11,256 nucleotides of DNA. Source: Larix sibirica (Eukaryota; Streptophyta; Pinopsida; Pinales; Pinaceae). Positions 1 to 7,369 of this stretch are shown here, one piece after another; positions within the stretch are counted from its first letter, which is position 1; each line of letters opens with the position of its first letter. The position numbers and the translations under genes were made by a program. The stretch is taken from NCBI GenBank assembly GCA_004151065.3, contig NWUY0300011252.1, forward strand, positions 15,626 to 26,881. Direction: 5' to 3'. The notes below the pieces were generated by a model. It was not told the origin of the DNA. It saw nothing but the letters and a program-made list of their open reading frames with translations, and made no database searches.

Positions 1-175
1 GTAGAAACAGAGGGCGAGTTCCAGACAAAGCCTTCGCGCATCCTAGACATGAAGGAACTTATGTTACTGAATCTAGCCATCGCTCAAATAATGGTTATGA
101 ATGGTTAAAAGAAATGATTTTGTTTATGAAGAGAGAAGATGAGTGTAACATATTGAATATTTATGTGGACTTGTT
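1..175 (+). pseudogene. Ty3/gypsy integrase C-terminal end, decayed
   Basis: From base 1 the frame reads VETEGEFQTKPSRILDMKEL and then LLNLAIAQIMVMNG before TAA at 106-108. This matches the pattern near the end of plant Ty3/gypsy Pol, where a short EFQ.xP.RILD segment precedes LRNR.I..VKVQW. After a frameshift, from 102, a Trp is followed further on by KREDE, resembling the W...TWE.EDEMR...P.LF end of the integrase or chromodomain-like tail. In an intact element this region closes Pol and contacts chromatin or target DNA during integration. The start lies outside the window. The stop and frameshift make it a relic. The family call is by remembered motif only; the frameshifted second half is the less certain part. 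Confidence 0.62.
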
Positions 176-260
176 GGGAAAAATAAATGGATGGTTTTAA
201 AACACATGTTATAAAGTGTTATTTTAAACATTCAATGCATGGAATATTTAGACCTTGGGT

Positions 261-314
261 TCAATTATATTAATAGACAATGGTTCTGTAGAAATGATTT
301 TTTTTGAAACATTT
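261..314 (+). pseudogene. Possible retroelement aspartic protease motif
   Basis: A short frame reads SIILIDNGSVEMIFFETF and then meets TGA at 315-317. It resembles the active-site stretch of plant Ty3/gypsy proteases, hydrophobic-hydrophobic-(V/I)DGGSSxxILF..TF, with Asp at 276-278 as the would-be catalytic residue and N-G-S in place of G-G-S. No further protease sequence is recognisable on either side, and a protease does not normally follow the integrase end found at 1-175. It could be a rearranged fragment or chance similarity. Confidence 0.2.
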
Positions 315-420
315 TGATCAATGCCTTACTTAACAAACATTTATAAGTTATAGTTTATGGGTATTTTAATGATATACATGAGAGGTCAAACAAATATTCA
401 TGAAGATAATTTTTTTTTAA

Positions 421-680
421 GTTGTGATTTTCTGGGTACGTTAGAACATCAGATGGTCGATAGTATTCCTTAGCATCTTTATGGAGTGTAACCCACCAGA
501 GTCTTGCTCACAATATCTTTTGAGCTGTATCTTTTTCTGCATAGTGGCCTCCTGCGACACCCTCATGAGCTACAACCAAAATAATTGGTCTCTTATGATT
601 CATAACACAACGTCTTAATACTTCATATGGTCCCAGATTATATAATTTAATTTCTATCAATTGATAATTTGTTGCTTTGT
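421..680 (-). pseudogene. Ty3/gypsy integrase zinc-finger fragment, decayed
   Basis: The reverse complement reads, in one frame, KATNYQLIE, then LYNLGPYEVLRRCVM, RPIILVVAHEGVAGGHYAEK, DTAQKIL, a stop, ARLWWVTLHKDAKEYYRPSD. This is the N-terminal HHCC domain of a plant Ty3/gypsy integrase, which binds the LTR ends. The two zinc His residues are in HEGVAGGH. The usual YCxxCDVC is YYRPSDVL here, so both Cys residues are lost. The stop at 508-510 (TGA) stands where family members usually have Arg, consistent with CGA to TGA decay. Similarity fades before about 420, where the catalytic core should begin. It points opposite to the integrase end at 1-175, so the two do not form one simple element. 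Confidence 0.85.
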
Positions 681-760
681 GTAATGTCCCTTTTTAAATT
701 TTTTATTAAAATGCCCAATTTTTCACTTTTNTAATAAAATTCCTAATAAGGGACATTACA
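680..760. repeat. 81-bp TG...CA inverted repeat / hairpin
   Basis: The segment begins TGTAATGTCCC and ends GGGACATTACA, a perfect 11-bp terminal inverted repeat. The arms extend further: bases 681-708 pair with 732-759 at 23 of 28 positions by hand count, leaving a loop of about 23 bases that contains the only undetermined base in the window (731). TG...CA ends and the TGTAA(T/C)xTCCC start are typical of plant Ty3/gypsy LTR termini, while the compact foldback is also MITE-like. No convincing 5-bp target-site duplication is visible (CTTTG versus GTTAT). It directly abuts the integrase fragment at 421-680. Confidence 0.7.
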
Positions 761-1690
761 GTTATTAAATTGAATAAAGGTCATGGTGGTGTGGGAAGAA
801 TGGTGCATGCTCTAATCATGTAAGGAAGACAACCATAAGAGCATAACACACAAGTATATGAACAAAGAATAAAAATTACTGTTATTGTTTAAGAGATGAT
901 AATATTTTGAGAAAGTTTGATACATAAGTATACGGGGATGAATGATTAATTTCTTAGTTGACATGTTCCCTAGTGGTCAATCTTATGCACATTGTATGCA
1001 AATGATTGTTGTCTAATTACTATAAATGACATCATTTAGGATGTGCACTAAAATTTTCAACTTTTATCACGTTTTATGCATATAGCCTTGTTACTGATAC
1101 ATGATATTCCACTGTGAATTTTCCGTGTCATCCCTCTAAGTTGTGATATATTGCTCATGTGGTGCATTAAGTGGTCTTGTAGGTGATGCAGAGTGTTGGA
1201 GGTGATGTAGATTGTTGATGAACAAAGTTGCATCAAACTAATCGAGCATGGTCATAATAGATCTAGCATCGAATTGACATCGGCAAGGAAACTATTTCAT
1301 AGTGATAAAGTAGTTTTGTTGGGTTGAGAAAGTTTGACATGATGAGTATTTTTGAAGACTTGACACCAAGTGGTTCTTGTGTTATGATAAATATGGTTTT
1401 CTAGCATATGGAAAAAAACATGCTTTTGAAAAGATCAACATCCACACTAGATGTGTATATATGTATTCTTGCTAAACCAATCCAAGGATTAAGGTTTAGG
1501 ATGAATGACTGTAATTTTTTTTCCTTCACTATTATTTTGAATATTTAATCTCATTGGCTACTAGTCTCCAATATTATAATGACAAACTCATTGTTCTTTT
1601 TTTAAAATTTTTTCTTATAGTGACTTATAGTTGTCCTTTAGTTCACATATTTTGCATGAAAAAAATTCTTAACCTAGAAAACTTTGGTGG
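761..1690. other. AT-rich stretch, no recognisable gene
   Basis: Both strands were read. All frames are short and none shows a motif I recognise. The only structure noted is a two-copy tandem repeat at 1181-1218. The sequence is probably very old transposon debris or the 5' leader of the LINE that follows. The 5' end of that LINE cannot be placed. Confidence 0.5.
1181..1218 (+). repeat. Two-copy 19-bp direct repeat
   Basis: AGGTGATGCAGAGTGTTGG (1181-1199) is followed at once by AGGTGATGTAGATTGTTGA (1200-1218), matching at 16 of 19 positions. It looks like a small local tandem duplication with no associated coding feature. Confidence 0.6.
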
Positions 1691-1745
1691 CCAAGCTAGG
1701 GTTTGTCAGGCTCGTTGGGAAAAATAGTAGGTGCCCATTGCTACC

Positions 1746-2198
1746 ATGGAGGAAGGTAACACTTCCCCATCCTTCAAGGATGAAATGACGGGGAAGTCAA
1801 AAAAATCATCAACAATGAGAAAAACAGGCAATGATTTGAAGGAAAATAACATTCTAGAGAATGTACACCATCAAAAAAGAGGGGAAGAAATGAAGGTTGA
1901 TTATTTGGCAAAGGCAAGTGAGAATCTAAGGAATGAAATTACATACACAAGAGTGTGGAATCACATCTAATATGTGGAATATTATGTTTCCATTGAAAAA
2001 TTTATAGGTATTTAGCCTTCTGAATTGACTCTCATATGTACTAGGTGGAAACCCAAATACCAACTAGAACATATGTGGTAGTCTAAAGGTTTCTTCATAG
2101 TTGGAAATTTTTCTGAAAGGAAGGGTCCTGACTACTTGATTTTGGACAAGTGATTTCCCTCACAGATAATTACCTACTTATACAACCAGAGGTTTAAA
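1746..2198 (+). pseudogene. LINE ORF1, DUF4283-like, truncated
   Basis: The ATG at 1746 opens a Lys/Glu/Ser-rich N-terminus. A TAA at 1968-1970 stops it, but the same frame continues YYVSIEKFIGI, stop, PSELTL, then WKPKYQLEH (Trp at 2046-2048) and SKGFF at 2082-2096. This is the pattern of the DUF4283 domain of plant LINE ORF1 proteins (FIG..PSE..L....KWKP.G...L...SKGFF..VF), which bind element RNA as nucleoprotein particles. The later part of ORF1, normally with a CCHC zinc knuckle, is missing: the frame runs within a few codons into the ORF2 start at 2199, so an internal deletion is likely. An upstream GTG (1731) is in frame but is not a credible plant start. Confidence 0.7.
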
Positions 2199-2840
2199 AT
2201 GAAACTATATCGTGGAATATGAAAAAAATAAACATAATAGGTAAACACAAGGTGATAAAAAATAAAATTATGAAATAGAAAGCAAAAATTAGGATGCTTC
2301 AAGAAACCAAATGTGAATGAGAAAATGATTATTATAAAAAAATATGGAGGGATTTGAAGTGATAAGTATTAATGAATGAAGATTATTTAAAGGCTTGGCT
2401 ATCTTATGGAAACCATGTTAGGTGATCCTTTGGGATATTTTAGAAGAAAATACACTCATAACATTATGCTACAGAGAAATATGATGCAAAGAGAAGAGTA
2501 CTATTACCAACGTTTATGCCCAACCATGCTTGCTTAAAAAATAGATTTCTTGGAATCCCTTATGAAAAAAGGTAATTCTTATCTAGATCGTCCATGGATT
2601 ATAGGAGGAGATTTCAACATGATCCCCACTTTAAGTGAGAAAACAAGTAGAACACACTAGATTGATGTTCATGACAATAAACGCTTAAGGAAATTATAGT
2701 ATAGCTTTAAATGGTAGACATGATGACAAATAATAGTCATCACACCTATAACAATAAGAGACGAGTTGTCCAACCGATTGTAGGTATACTAGTGCACTTT
2801 CTTATTTTAGAATATTTTCTTTGAAGTAGGATAAATTTAG
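2199..2840 (+). pseudogene. LINE ORF2: APE-type endonuclease domain
   Basis: The start MKL..SWN at 2199, one base short, matches the opening of plant L1 ORF2 (MKIISWNVRG). It continues INIIGKHKVIKNKIMK and MLQETK, with the Glu of QETK at 2303-2305 expected to bind the metal. FKGLAILWKPC follows near 2385-2415. Then come KKIDFLESLMKKG, RPWIIGGDFNMIPTLSEKTS with the GGDFN motif at 2604-2618, and MMTNNSHHTYNNKR with QPIVG at about 2710-2790, in place of the usual TWNNKR and RLDR. The enzyme would nick target DNA to start target-primed reverse transcription. Frame changes and several stops make it non-functional, and the terminal SDH motif is not recognisable. Confidence in the family is high because several motifs occur in the correct order. 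Confidence 0.88.
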
Positions 2841-3540
2841 AGCTAGAAATCCTTCTAAGTGTAAGCTCATATAATTGGTTCGTTTGTCTCAAATGGGATA
2901 TCCAATGTGTCCCAGGAACAAATCATTCAAGTTCAAATACTTTTTATTAACACATGTATATTTCCTAAATATCACATTATGGTGGGAAGAGGAAGGCATA
3001 ATAACAAGTTCATAAATGTATATTTTTAAATAAAGGTTAAATATTTTGAAACTAAGGATCACAGTTTGGAATAAATAAGTCTTTGACAACATTTTCCACA
3101 CCAAAAGAGGCATAGGAACAAGATGGAAGTGATTTAATGAGAAATATTGGAGGCAGGAAAATAAAATTAAATAAGAGGCCATTTTGTAGAAACGTGGACA
3201 TTAGAGCTTAACAGGAAGAAACTCCATGGTATAATAATTCAAGAATCCAATATTATCCCAAGGAAGGTGACAAGAACACCAAGTTCTTTTGCAATTCAAT
3301 GTTAAGATGAAGAAACCACAATGAAATCCTTTCCCTAGAAAATGATTAAGGGGAAAAACTAGAAGTCAATAATAATATTGAAAGAGAGCTTAGGAATTAC
3401 TATAGAAACCTTATGAGAAAACTAGTAGAAAATAGACAAGTGGTGATTAATACCTGATCTAGCAGTATTCCCTCTTTAGTTATGGATGAGCAAAATGTTG
3501 ACCTAGTCAAGGAAATATATTTTTTGAACATGAGAAAATT
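2841..3540 (+). pseudogene. LINE ORF2: linker between endonuclease and RT
   Basis: From about 2917 one frame reads NKSFKFKYFLLTH, then ITLWWEEEGIITSS (WWEE at 2980-2991), RITVWNK and NIFHTKRGIG, with stops between. This corresponds to the plant L1 stretch PFKFExMWLxHPDF...WW.E..G......L..LK..I..WNK..FGNIF..K. Further on, WYNNSRIQYYPKEGDKNTKF (EGDKNTKFF at 3263-3289) matches W.xKSRIxWLKEGDKNTKFFHN. It is followed by NHNEILSLEND, GEKLEVNNNIERELRNYY and IPSLVMDEQNVDLVKEI, the segment just before the RT fingers. No catalytic role is expected; it connects the two enzymes. Several stops are present. Confidence 0.85.
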
Positions 3541-3749
3541 ATAAAGGAGATGAAAAATGGAAAATCCCCATGTCTAGATGGAATCACCATTCACTTCTTT
3601 CAGTCCCATTGGGAGGTTTTCCAAAAAGACATTTGGGAAGTAGTTGAGGACTCTCACAAATCAAGAGATTTTCTTTAGGCCTTAAATGCAACCTTCATAG
3701 CTCTTGTACCTAATAAAGAAGAAGATAACTCTCTCTCTCTCTCTCTCCC

Positions 3750-3791
<42 letters not shown>

Positions 3792-4440
3792 TGTAATTAT
3801 GAAACAATCTCTAAAGGAATTTCTAATTGTGCTAAGCCCATTATGAATCTAATCACCTTGCAAGAGAAAGGAGGTTATATTGAAGGTCATCAAAATTTAT
3901 ATGGAATAATATTAGGACATGAATCCATACACTTATTAAAGAGAATAAAGAAATCTCATATAATGATAAAGTTGCACATTTCTACGACATTAAATTGCCT
4001 CAACTAGAAGTTCATGGAAAATATGCTAACAACTTTTGGCTTCCATCATGTGTGGACCTATTGGGAAAAACACTTGGTCTATATTATTTCTTCTATATAT
4101 TAAACAATGGCTATTCATTTATCCATTACAATTATTCTTGTGGGATAGGAAAATGGAGCCCTTATCTCCTTTCCTTTTTAACCTAATAACATAAGGCTTG
4201 GGTAGGAGTCTAAAAATTTCCATGAAATAGAATGGGGCAGTCAAGGGGTTACATATCATTGATAATTCTAACTCCCCTCTCCATTTTACAATTTTTTGGT
4301 GACACCTCATTAATAGGTGTTCTAACTAAGAGAGATTCTAAAACCATTAAAAAAAATTGGACACCTTCACCTTTCCTAGAGCACTCAAATTAACCAAGGT
4401 ATATATCTCATATCCTTCTTTAACACGGAGAAAAAATAAA
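3538..4440 (+). pseudogene. LINE ORF2: reverse transcriptase, catalytically dead
   Basis: KEMKNGKSPCLDGI ends at 3582 and matches the RT opening MKNGKAPGPDG. FFQSHWEVFQKDIWEVVEDS and LNATFIALVPNKEEDN follow, up to the microsatellite. After it, TISKGISNCAKPIMN and GGYIEGHQ (about 3870-3893) match I.xR.KPI....Q.GFV.GRQI. The palm motif IDISKA(F/Y)D.LNWKFM appears as ISTTLNCLN, stop, KFMENMLTTFGFHH, with Asn (AAT, 3993-3995) at the catalytic Asp. The second catalytic motif FADD is reduced to FGD at 4295-4303, one residue short, followed by TSLIGVLTKRDSKTIKK. The enzyme would copy element RNA into DNA at the nick. The missing Asp residues alone would abolish activity. Confidence 0.9.
3729..3786 (+). 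repeat. Compound (CT)9 / (AC)16 microsatellite
   Basis: CT repeats run from 3729 to 3746. CCCTATAT at 3747-3754 separates them from AC repeats at 3755-3786. The tract lies inside the RT reading frame and takes the place of about 12-14 codons (the segment usually reading like HP..FRPIAL); recognisable RT resumes about 10 bases later with CNYETISKG. It most likely expanded after the element died. Confidence 0.95.
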
Positions 4441-5280
4441 AATAACATTTCCAAAACCCTTGGATTTCAAAGGGGAACCCTTCCCTAAAAGTACCTGGGA
4501 ACTCCCTCATAATCATTTCCTAAGAGGATCTCCTAAGTAAATTGGAATGGAAATAACCAGTTGGAAATTTTGTTTCCTTTTATTGGATAGTAAGGTATTC
4601 CTTTCAAAAAATCAACCTTGCAAGCTATACATCTTTACCTATTTTTTGTTCTTGTAGTGCCCCATAAGACTATCAAGGCCATGAAAGGTATCCAGTATGA
4701 TTTTCTTTGAGGCGGGAAAAAAAAGGCTCTTTTGGCTTGAGATAAATTATTCCTCCCCAAATGTATAAGGAAATTAGGCATCAAATACCTTATGTCAATG
4801 AACAATGTGCTTCCTAAGAAAAATTAGAGGAGATGGATAAAGGGAGGAAATAAGTTGTGGGTAAACTTGTGGAGGGACAAATATGCCCAAAATATTGAAG
4901 AAAAATAGAAAATAAGGATGGGTGGTTCCTATATGAGATATATGATATGTAATCCTTGGAAACATAAAGGCCTTGACCAACACCATTGCTTCTAGAAAAT
5001 TTTATTGGGGAATTCAACTCTATTCTAGGAGGAATCTTGGAAAAAAAATCCTAAAACAAGCTCGAAACCCACTATATAGGAGGTTAAGCACACTTTTACA
5101 ACATATGATTGGAGTTGCATAAACCATTATTAGGTTATATTAGAAGATCCCCTGGAAACAAAGAATGCACCACACATAAGGAAATGAAATTATTTGATGG
5201 GGTCAACAAGGAGGTGAAACCTATTTAATTAGGGATGCTTATGCACTATAATAAAATCATCAAGTACAAGAAATAAAAAA
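4440..5280 (+). pseudogene. LINE ORF2: RT C-terminal (thumb) region
   Basis: Following the RT, TSWKFCFLLLDSKV near 4558 matches SWK.R.LS.AGR, and from 4621 the frame gives QAIHLYLFFVLVVPHKTIKA, MKGIQYDFL, stop, GGKKKALLA, stop, DKLFLPKCIRKLGIKYL, then RRWIKGGNKLWVNLWRDKYA. This is the region in plant L1 proteins reading KGIQR.FLWGG...KK..LV.WD..C.PK..GGLG, ending LW..KY. The TGA codons at 4708-4710 and 4738-4740 both stand at conserved Trp positions. Beyond 4990, EESWKKNPKTSSKPTI and EVKHTF correspond to the FWEDSW segment preceding zf-RVT. It probably forms the thumb and RNA-binding surface. Confidence 0.82.
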
Positions 5281-5456
5281 ATTGGCAACAAATATGGAAT
5301 TTGACAATGGCTAAAGATTGCAACCTTCTTATGGATTCTAGTAAGAAAAAAGTTATTATGTGGGATAAATTCATAAATTTGAGCTTTGAGGGGCCCTCAA
5401 TATGTCACATGTATCAAAAAGAGAAGGAGAATAAGAAAATATCTTCAACCAATATT
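5281..5456 (+). pseudogene. LINE ORF2: zf-RVT domain, 5' half
   Basis: The frame reads KIGNKYGI, TGA, QWLKIATFLWILVRKK and, after a shift near 5343, KVIMWDKFINLSFEGPSICH. This matches zf-RVT (IW....P.KV.TFLWLL..R.LTWDNL...G..GPS.C.LC...E), with CHMY in place of the usual C..C, so one zinc ligand is lost. Similarity stops just after KEKEN, near 5433. The domain resumes at 6958 with QHLFDHYY, so an insertion lies between. Confidence 0.75.
5438..5456 (+). repeat. Putative target-site duplication, left copy
   Basis: AATATCTTCAACCAATATT resembles the block at 6958-6978, matching at about 15 of 19 aligned positions with one 2-base gap. Both copies fall at the same place in the zf-RVT code (expected HLF.H). 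The 7-base T run at 5455-5461 lies at this junction and would be the poly(A) tail of a minus-strand insertion. Confidence 0.4.
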
Positions 5457-5739
5457 TTTTTAATTGAGATGGGTAGTAATTTGATATTAAAGGGCTAGTG
5501 AAAAAACCCCAAAAGTTACAATTTCTGTAAAAAATAGAATGACTCATTGTCCATCAGGGCATTACCCTGTAGAATTAAGGCTATTACAACAATTATGACT
5601 ATAACCTAGAAGCTATAGACTATTCAAAATTGATCTAGCAAGAAAACAAAAAAATAAACCATAAACAAGGGAGATTGAGAATTGTGAACACTTTGAATAT
5701 CCTGGAGATCCTTGTTGTATTCTGTTTGTCCAAGAGAGT

Positions 5740-6120
5740 TGGATATGTCCATGATGGCATTGGAAGGATGTTAAACTAAATATTCATCCACATAAATAGA
5801 ATATGCATACTGATTGTTCCTTGATCGATTTCCAACCAACATTTTATGGTGGAGATCCATAGTTATGGACAACCTCTCAAGTTGAGCACCCTACACTCTC
5901 ACTTGCCCCTCTAAATCATCAAAGAAAATGTCTAGGTGGGAGATGTGGGAATTAACATACTCAATGGAAGCCAAAACCCCTTCAATATGTGAATTCAACT
6001 GACACATAATCACCATCAACTCCTAAATATCATCTTTAACCTCCTCAAAGCTTGCAGCCTAGGTCGAATCCCCCATATATGGGTCCTCTAACTTATTTAT
6101 CAGTGAAATAAGACTAGTGC
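5740..6120 (-). pseudogene. Unidentified coiled-coil-like reading frame
   Basis: On the minus strand a frame starting near 6120 reads LISLINKLEDPYMGDST, TAG, then AASFEEVKDDI, TAG, ELMVIMCQLNSHIEGVLASI, EYVNSHISHLDIFFDDLEGQ and, after another TAG, GAQLERLSITMDLHHKMLVG. Hydrophobic residues recur every three to four positions over about 70 residues, as in a coiled coil. The in-frame stops are all TAG and may be former CAG or TGG codons. I do not recognise the family. It lies downstream of the RNase H in the same orientation and could be a C-terminal extension, a second protein of that element, or an unrelated fragment. Confidence 0.35.
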
Positions 6121-6574
6121 GCCAAAAAATTTCTCAAATAAACCCACAATCAATAATCCTCAATAAATTGTGAGCATAAAAGAGCCAGAGCCAAAAAATA
6201 CTCCTTCCCATCGCTTAGATTTAGGATGGAAACACATAGCCAAGTAGAGGCCTGAAGTTACACATGGTATCCCTCGCAAAAAATACCACATAGAGGATTC
6301 CTCGACCATCAAAAAATAAATCCCTATAAAAATAAATCCAATAGACATCCAAAAAAAAACTAAAGAGTGCCATATAACATAAACTCAATGCAGTGCTTAC
6401 TAAGGAGAAGAGTTGCCGTGAGGCTTCTCTCATGTGTGCGATTAAATGTGAAAAGACTTCGGTACCTCAATTTGTGAAACATCAATGGGTGTCAACCATG
6501 CATAATGGGATTGGTTTAACATTGAAATACCACTCATACTTAATAATATAGGGGGTCGGCCTATGGTACGGGTG

Positions 6575-6850
6575 GCCTCAATTTTGTACGAATACTCCCC
6601 TTGCTAACTTGGTGGCTTGGTTTGCAAGTCACTCAGCTACAAAATTGTTGTTCCGATGAATATGCATGACACTTGTTTCTTTGGTACATTGTAGGAGGTA
6701 CAATTCTATATTGCAGTCTCCAGTTTCTCAATGATCATATCTTTATTACATATATTTTTCCTTGTTAGCCAAATTACAAGGAGGGAATCCCCAAAGATTA
6801 GGGATTTTTTAATGCCAAGGGATACAATGAAATATATTCCCATGAAGAGG
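6575..6850 (-). pseudogene. RNase H domain of the nested element, decayed
   Basis: The minus strand reads YALFMGIYFIVSLGIKKSLI, then FGDSLLVI (GDS at 6784-6792), NKDMIIEKLE and, after a frame change, SVMHIHRNNNFVAE, TGA, LANQATKLARG. This matches RNase HI-like proteins: AEY.AL..G...A..LGIK.L.I.GDS.LVI, then KD.M, and H..R..N..AD.LAN.AT. The central catalytic Asp (6787-6789) is present. The last Asp (AD) is replaced by Glu. The TGA at 6629-6631 stands where Trp is common (ADWLAN). The first catalytic Asp segment is not recognisable upstream, agreeing with 5' truncation. In the intact element it would remove RNA from RNA:DNA hybrids. The KD and LAN.AT features recall the archaeal-like RNase H of plant L1 and Tat elements. 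Confidence 0.72.
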
Positions 6851-6957
6851 GCATATCATTATGCTTATTTATTTTTATCCCATCTTGAACCCTATTCATA
6901 AGTTACCATTGAATTTCCATCGAGATCTAGGAGGATCCCCCTCACACCTGTTGCCCC

Positions 6958-6978
6958 AACATCTCTTTGACCATTATT
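6958..6978 (+). repeat. Putative target-site duplication, right copy
   Basis: This is the partner of 5438-5456. It also encodes the resumption of the host LINE zf-RVT (HLFDHYY), so this copy is the better preserved one. Confidence 0.4.
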
Positions 6979-7330
6979 ACACAACAAATATCTTATGGAA
7001 CAAGGGAACAAAACTCTTTCGAAAATTTGACCACATACACAATGATATCCTTAAAACCTTATAATAATGGAAATTTGCCCCTTATGAGAATCATATTTGT
7101 TCCCTATATTCCTCCTATGGGTGGTATGGAAAAAACATAACAAAACAATCTTAAAGAACCAACATAGGGAGGTTGAAGAATTATTGAGGCACAATGAATG
7201 AAACCCTAGGGAAACAATACATGATTTTTCTTGGAAGGAGAAGGATCAAACAATAACAAAAGGGAAGAGGGAATCTTTAAAATATAGGAAATTGATATGA
7301 CCATCATAGCCAGCATGGTAAAACCACACT
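6958..7330 (+). pseudogene. LINE ORF2: zf-RVT 3' half and linker to RNase H
   Basis: The frame reads QHLFDHYYTTNILWNKGTKL, then FRKFDHIHNDILKTL and, after two stops, WKFAPYENH. This corresponds to the second half of zf-RVT (HLF.HC..T..IWDK...LF). From 7134, HNKTILKNQHREVEELLRHN matches the WKERNNR.F.NQ.R..EE.W segment that precedes RNase H, and RETIHDFSWKEKD follows near 7210-7250. This proves that the host LINE continues across the foreign block 5457-6957. Confidence 0.75.
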
Positions 7331-7369
7331 CGACTAGGATCAATTTGGTAGAAGAATGGAATTGCCCCC

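Larger units (their letters stand above)
5457..6957 (-). mobile_element. Nested retroelement fragment splitting the LINE zf-RVT
   Basis: About 1.5 kb unrelated to the host LINE interrupts its zf-RVT. On the minus strand it carries an RNase H domain near its 5' side (6575-6850), then about 1 kb with no assigned function, ending at a T run (5455-5461) that would be a short poly(A) tail. Flanking blocks 5438-5456 and 6958-6978 resemble a decayed target-site duplication. This would fit a 5'-truncated LINE copy; RNase H near the C-terminus is known in plant L1 elements, some with an archaeal-like RNase H. A fragment of a Tat-type Ty3/gypsy element, which also has a second RNase H, remains possible. 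Confidence 0.55.

Noticed and set aside
1-680. Endogenous plant pararetrovirus instead of Ty3/gypsy
   Set aside because: The motifs found are integrase segments, and pararetroviruses generally lack an integrase of this type. No movement or coat protein motif was seen.
1731-1745. GTG at 1731 as the ORF1 start
   Set aside because: Plant genes start at ATG, and an in-frame ATG lies at 1746.
2889-3182. 97-codon minus-strand open frame
   Set aside because: It is antisense to the LINE linker (SFKFKYF, LWWEE, TVWNK motifs on the plus strand) and shows only hydrophobic low complexity.
3995-4310. Plus-strand frame at 3995-4186 and minus-strand frame at 4119-4310 as small genes
   Set aside because: The first is the wrong frame of the RT palm and the second is antisense to it. 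Neither shows protein motifs.
4795-5017. Two overlapping minus-strand open frames
   Set aside because: They are antisense to the RT C-terminal region, which has clear plus-strand motifs (WIKGGNKLWVNLWRDKYA).
6160-6433. Two overlapping minus-strand hydrophobic frames, possible membrane peptides
   Set aside because: They overlap each other in different frames, and their hydrophobicity follows from T-rich sequence. Neither resembles a known small membrane protein. They lie in the unassigned part of the nested element.
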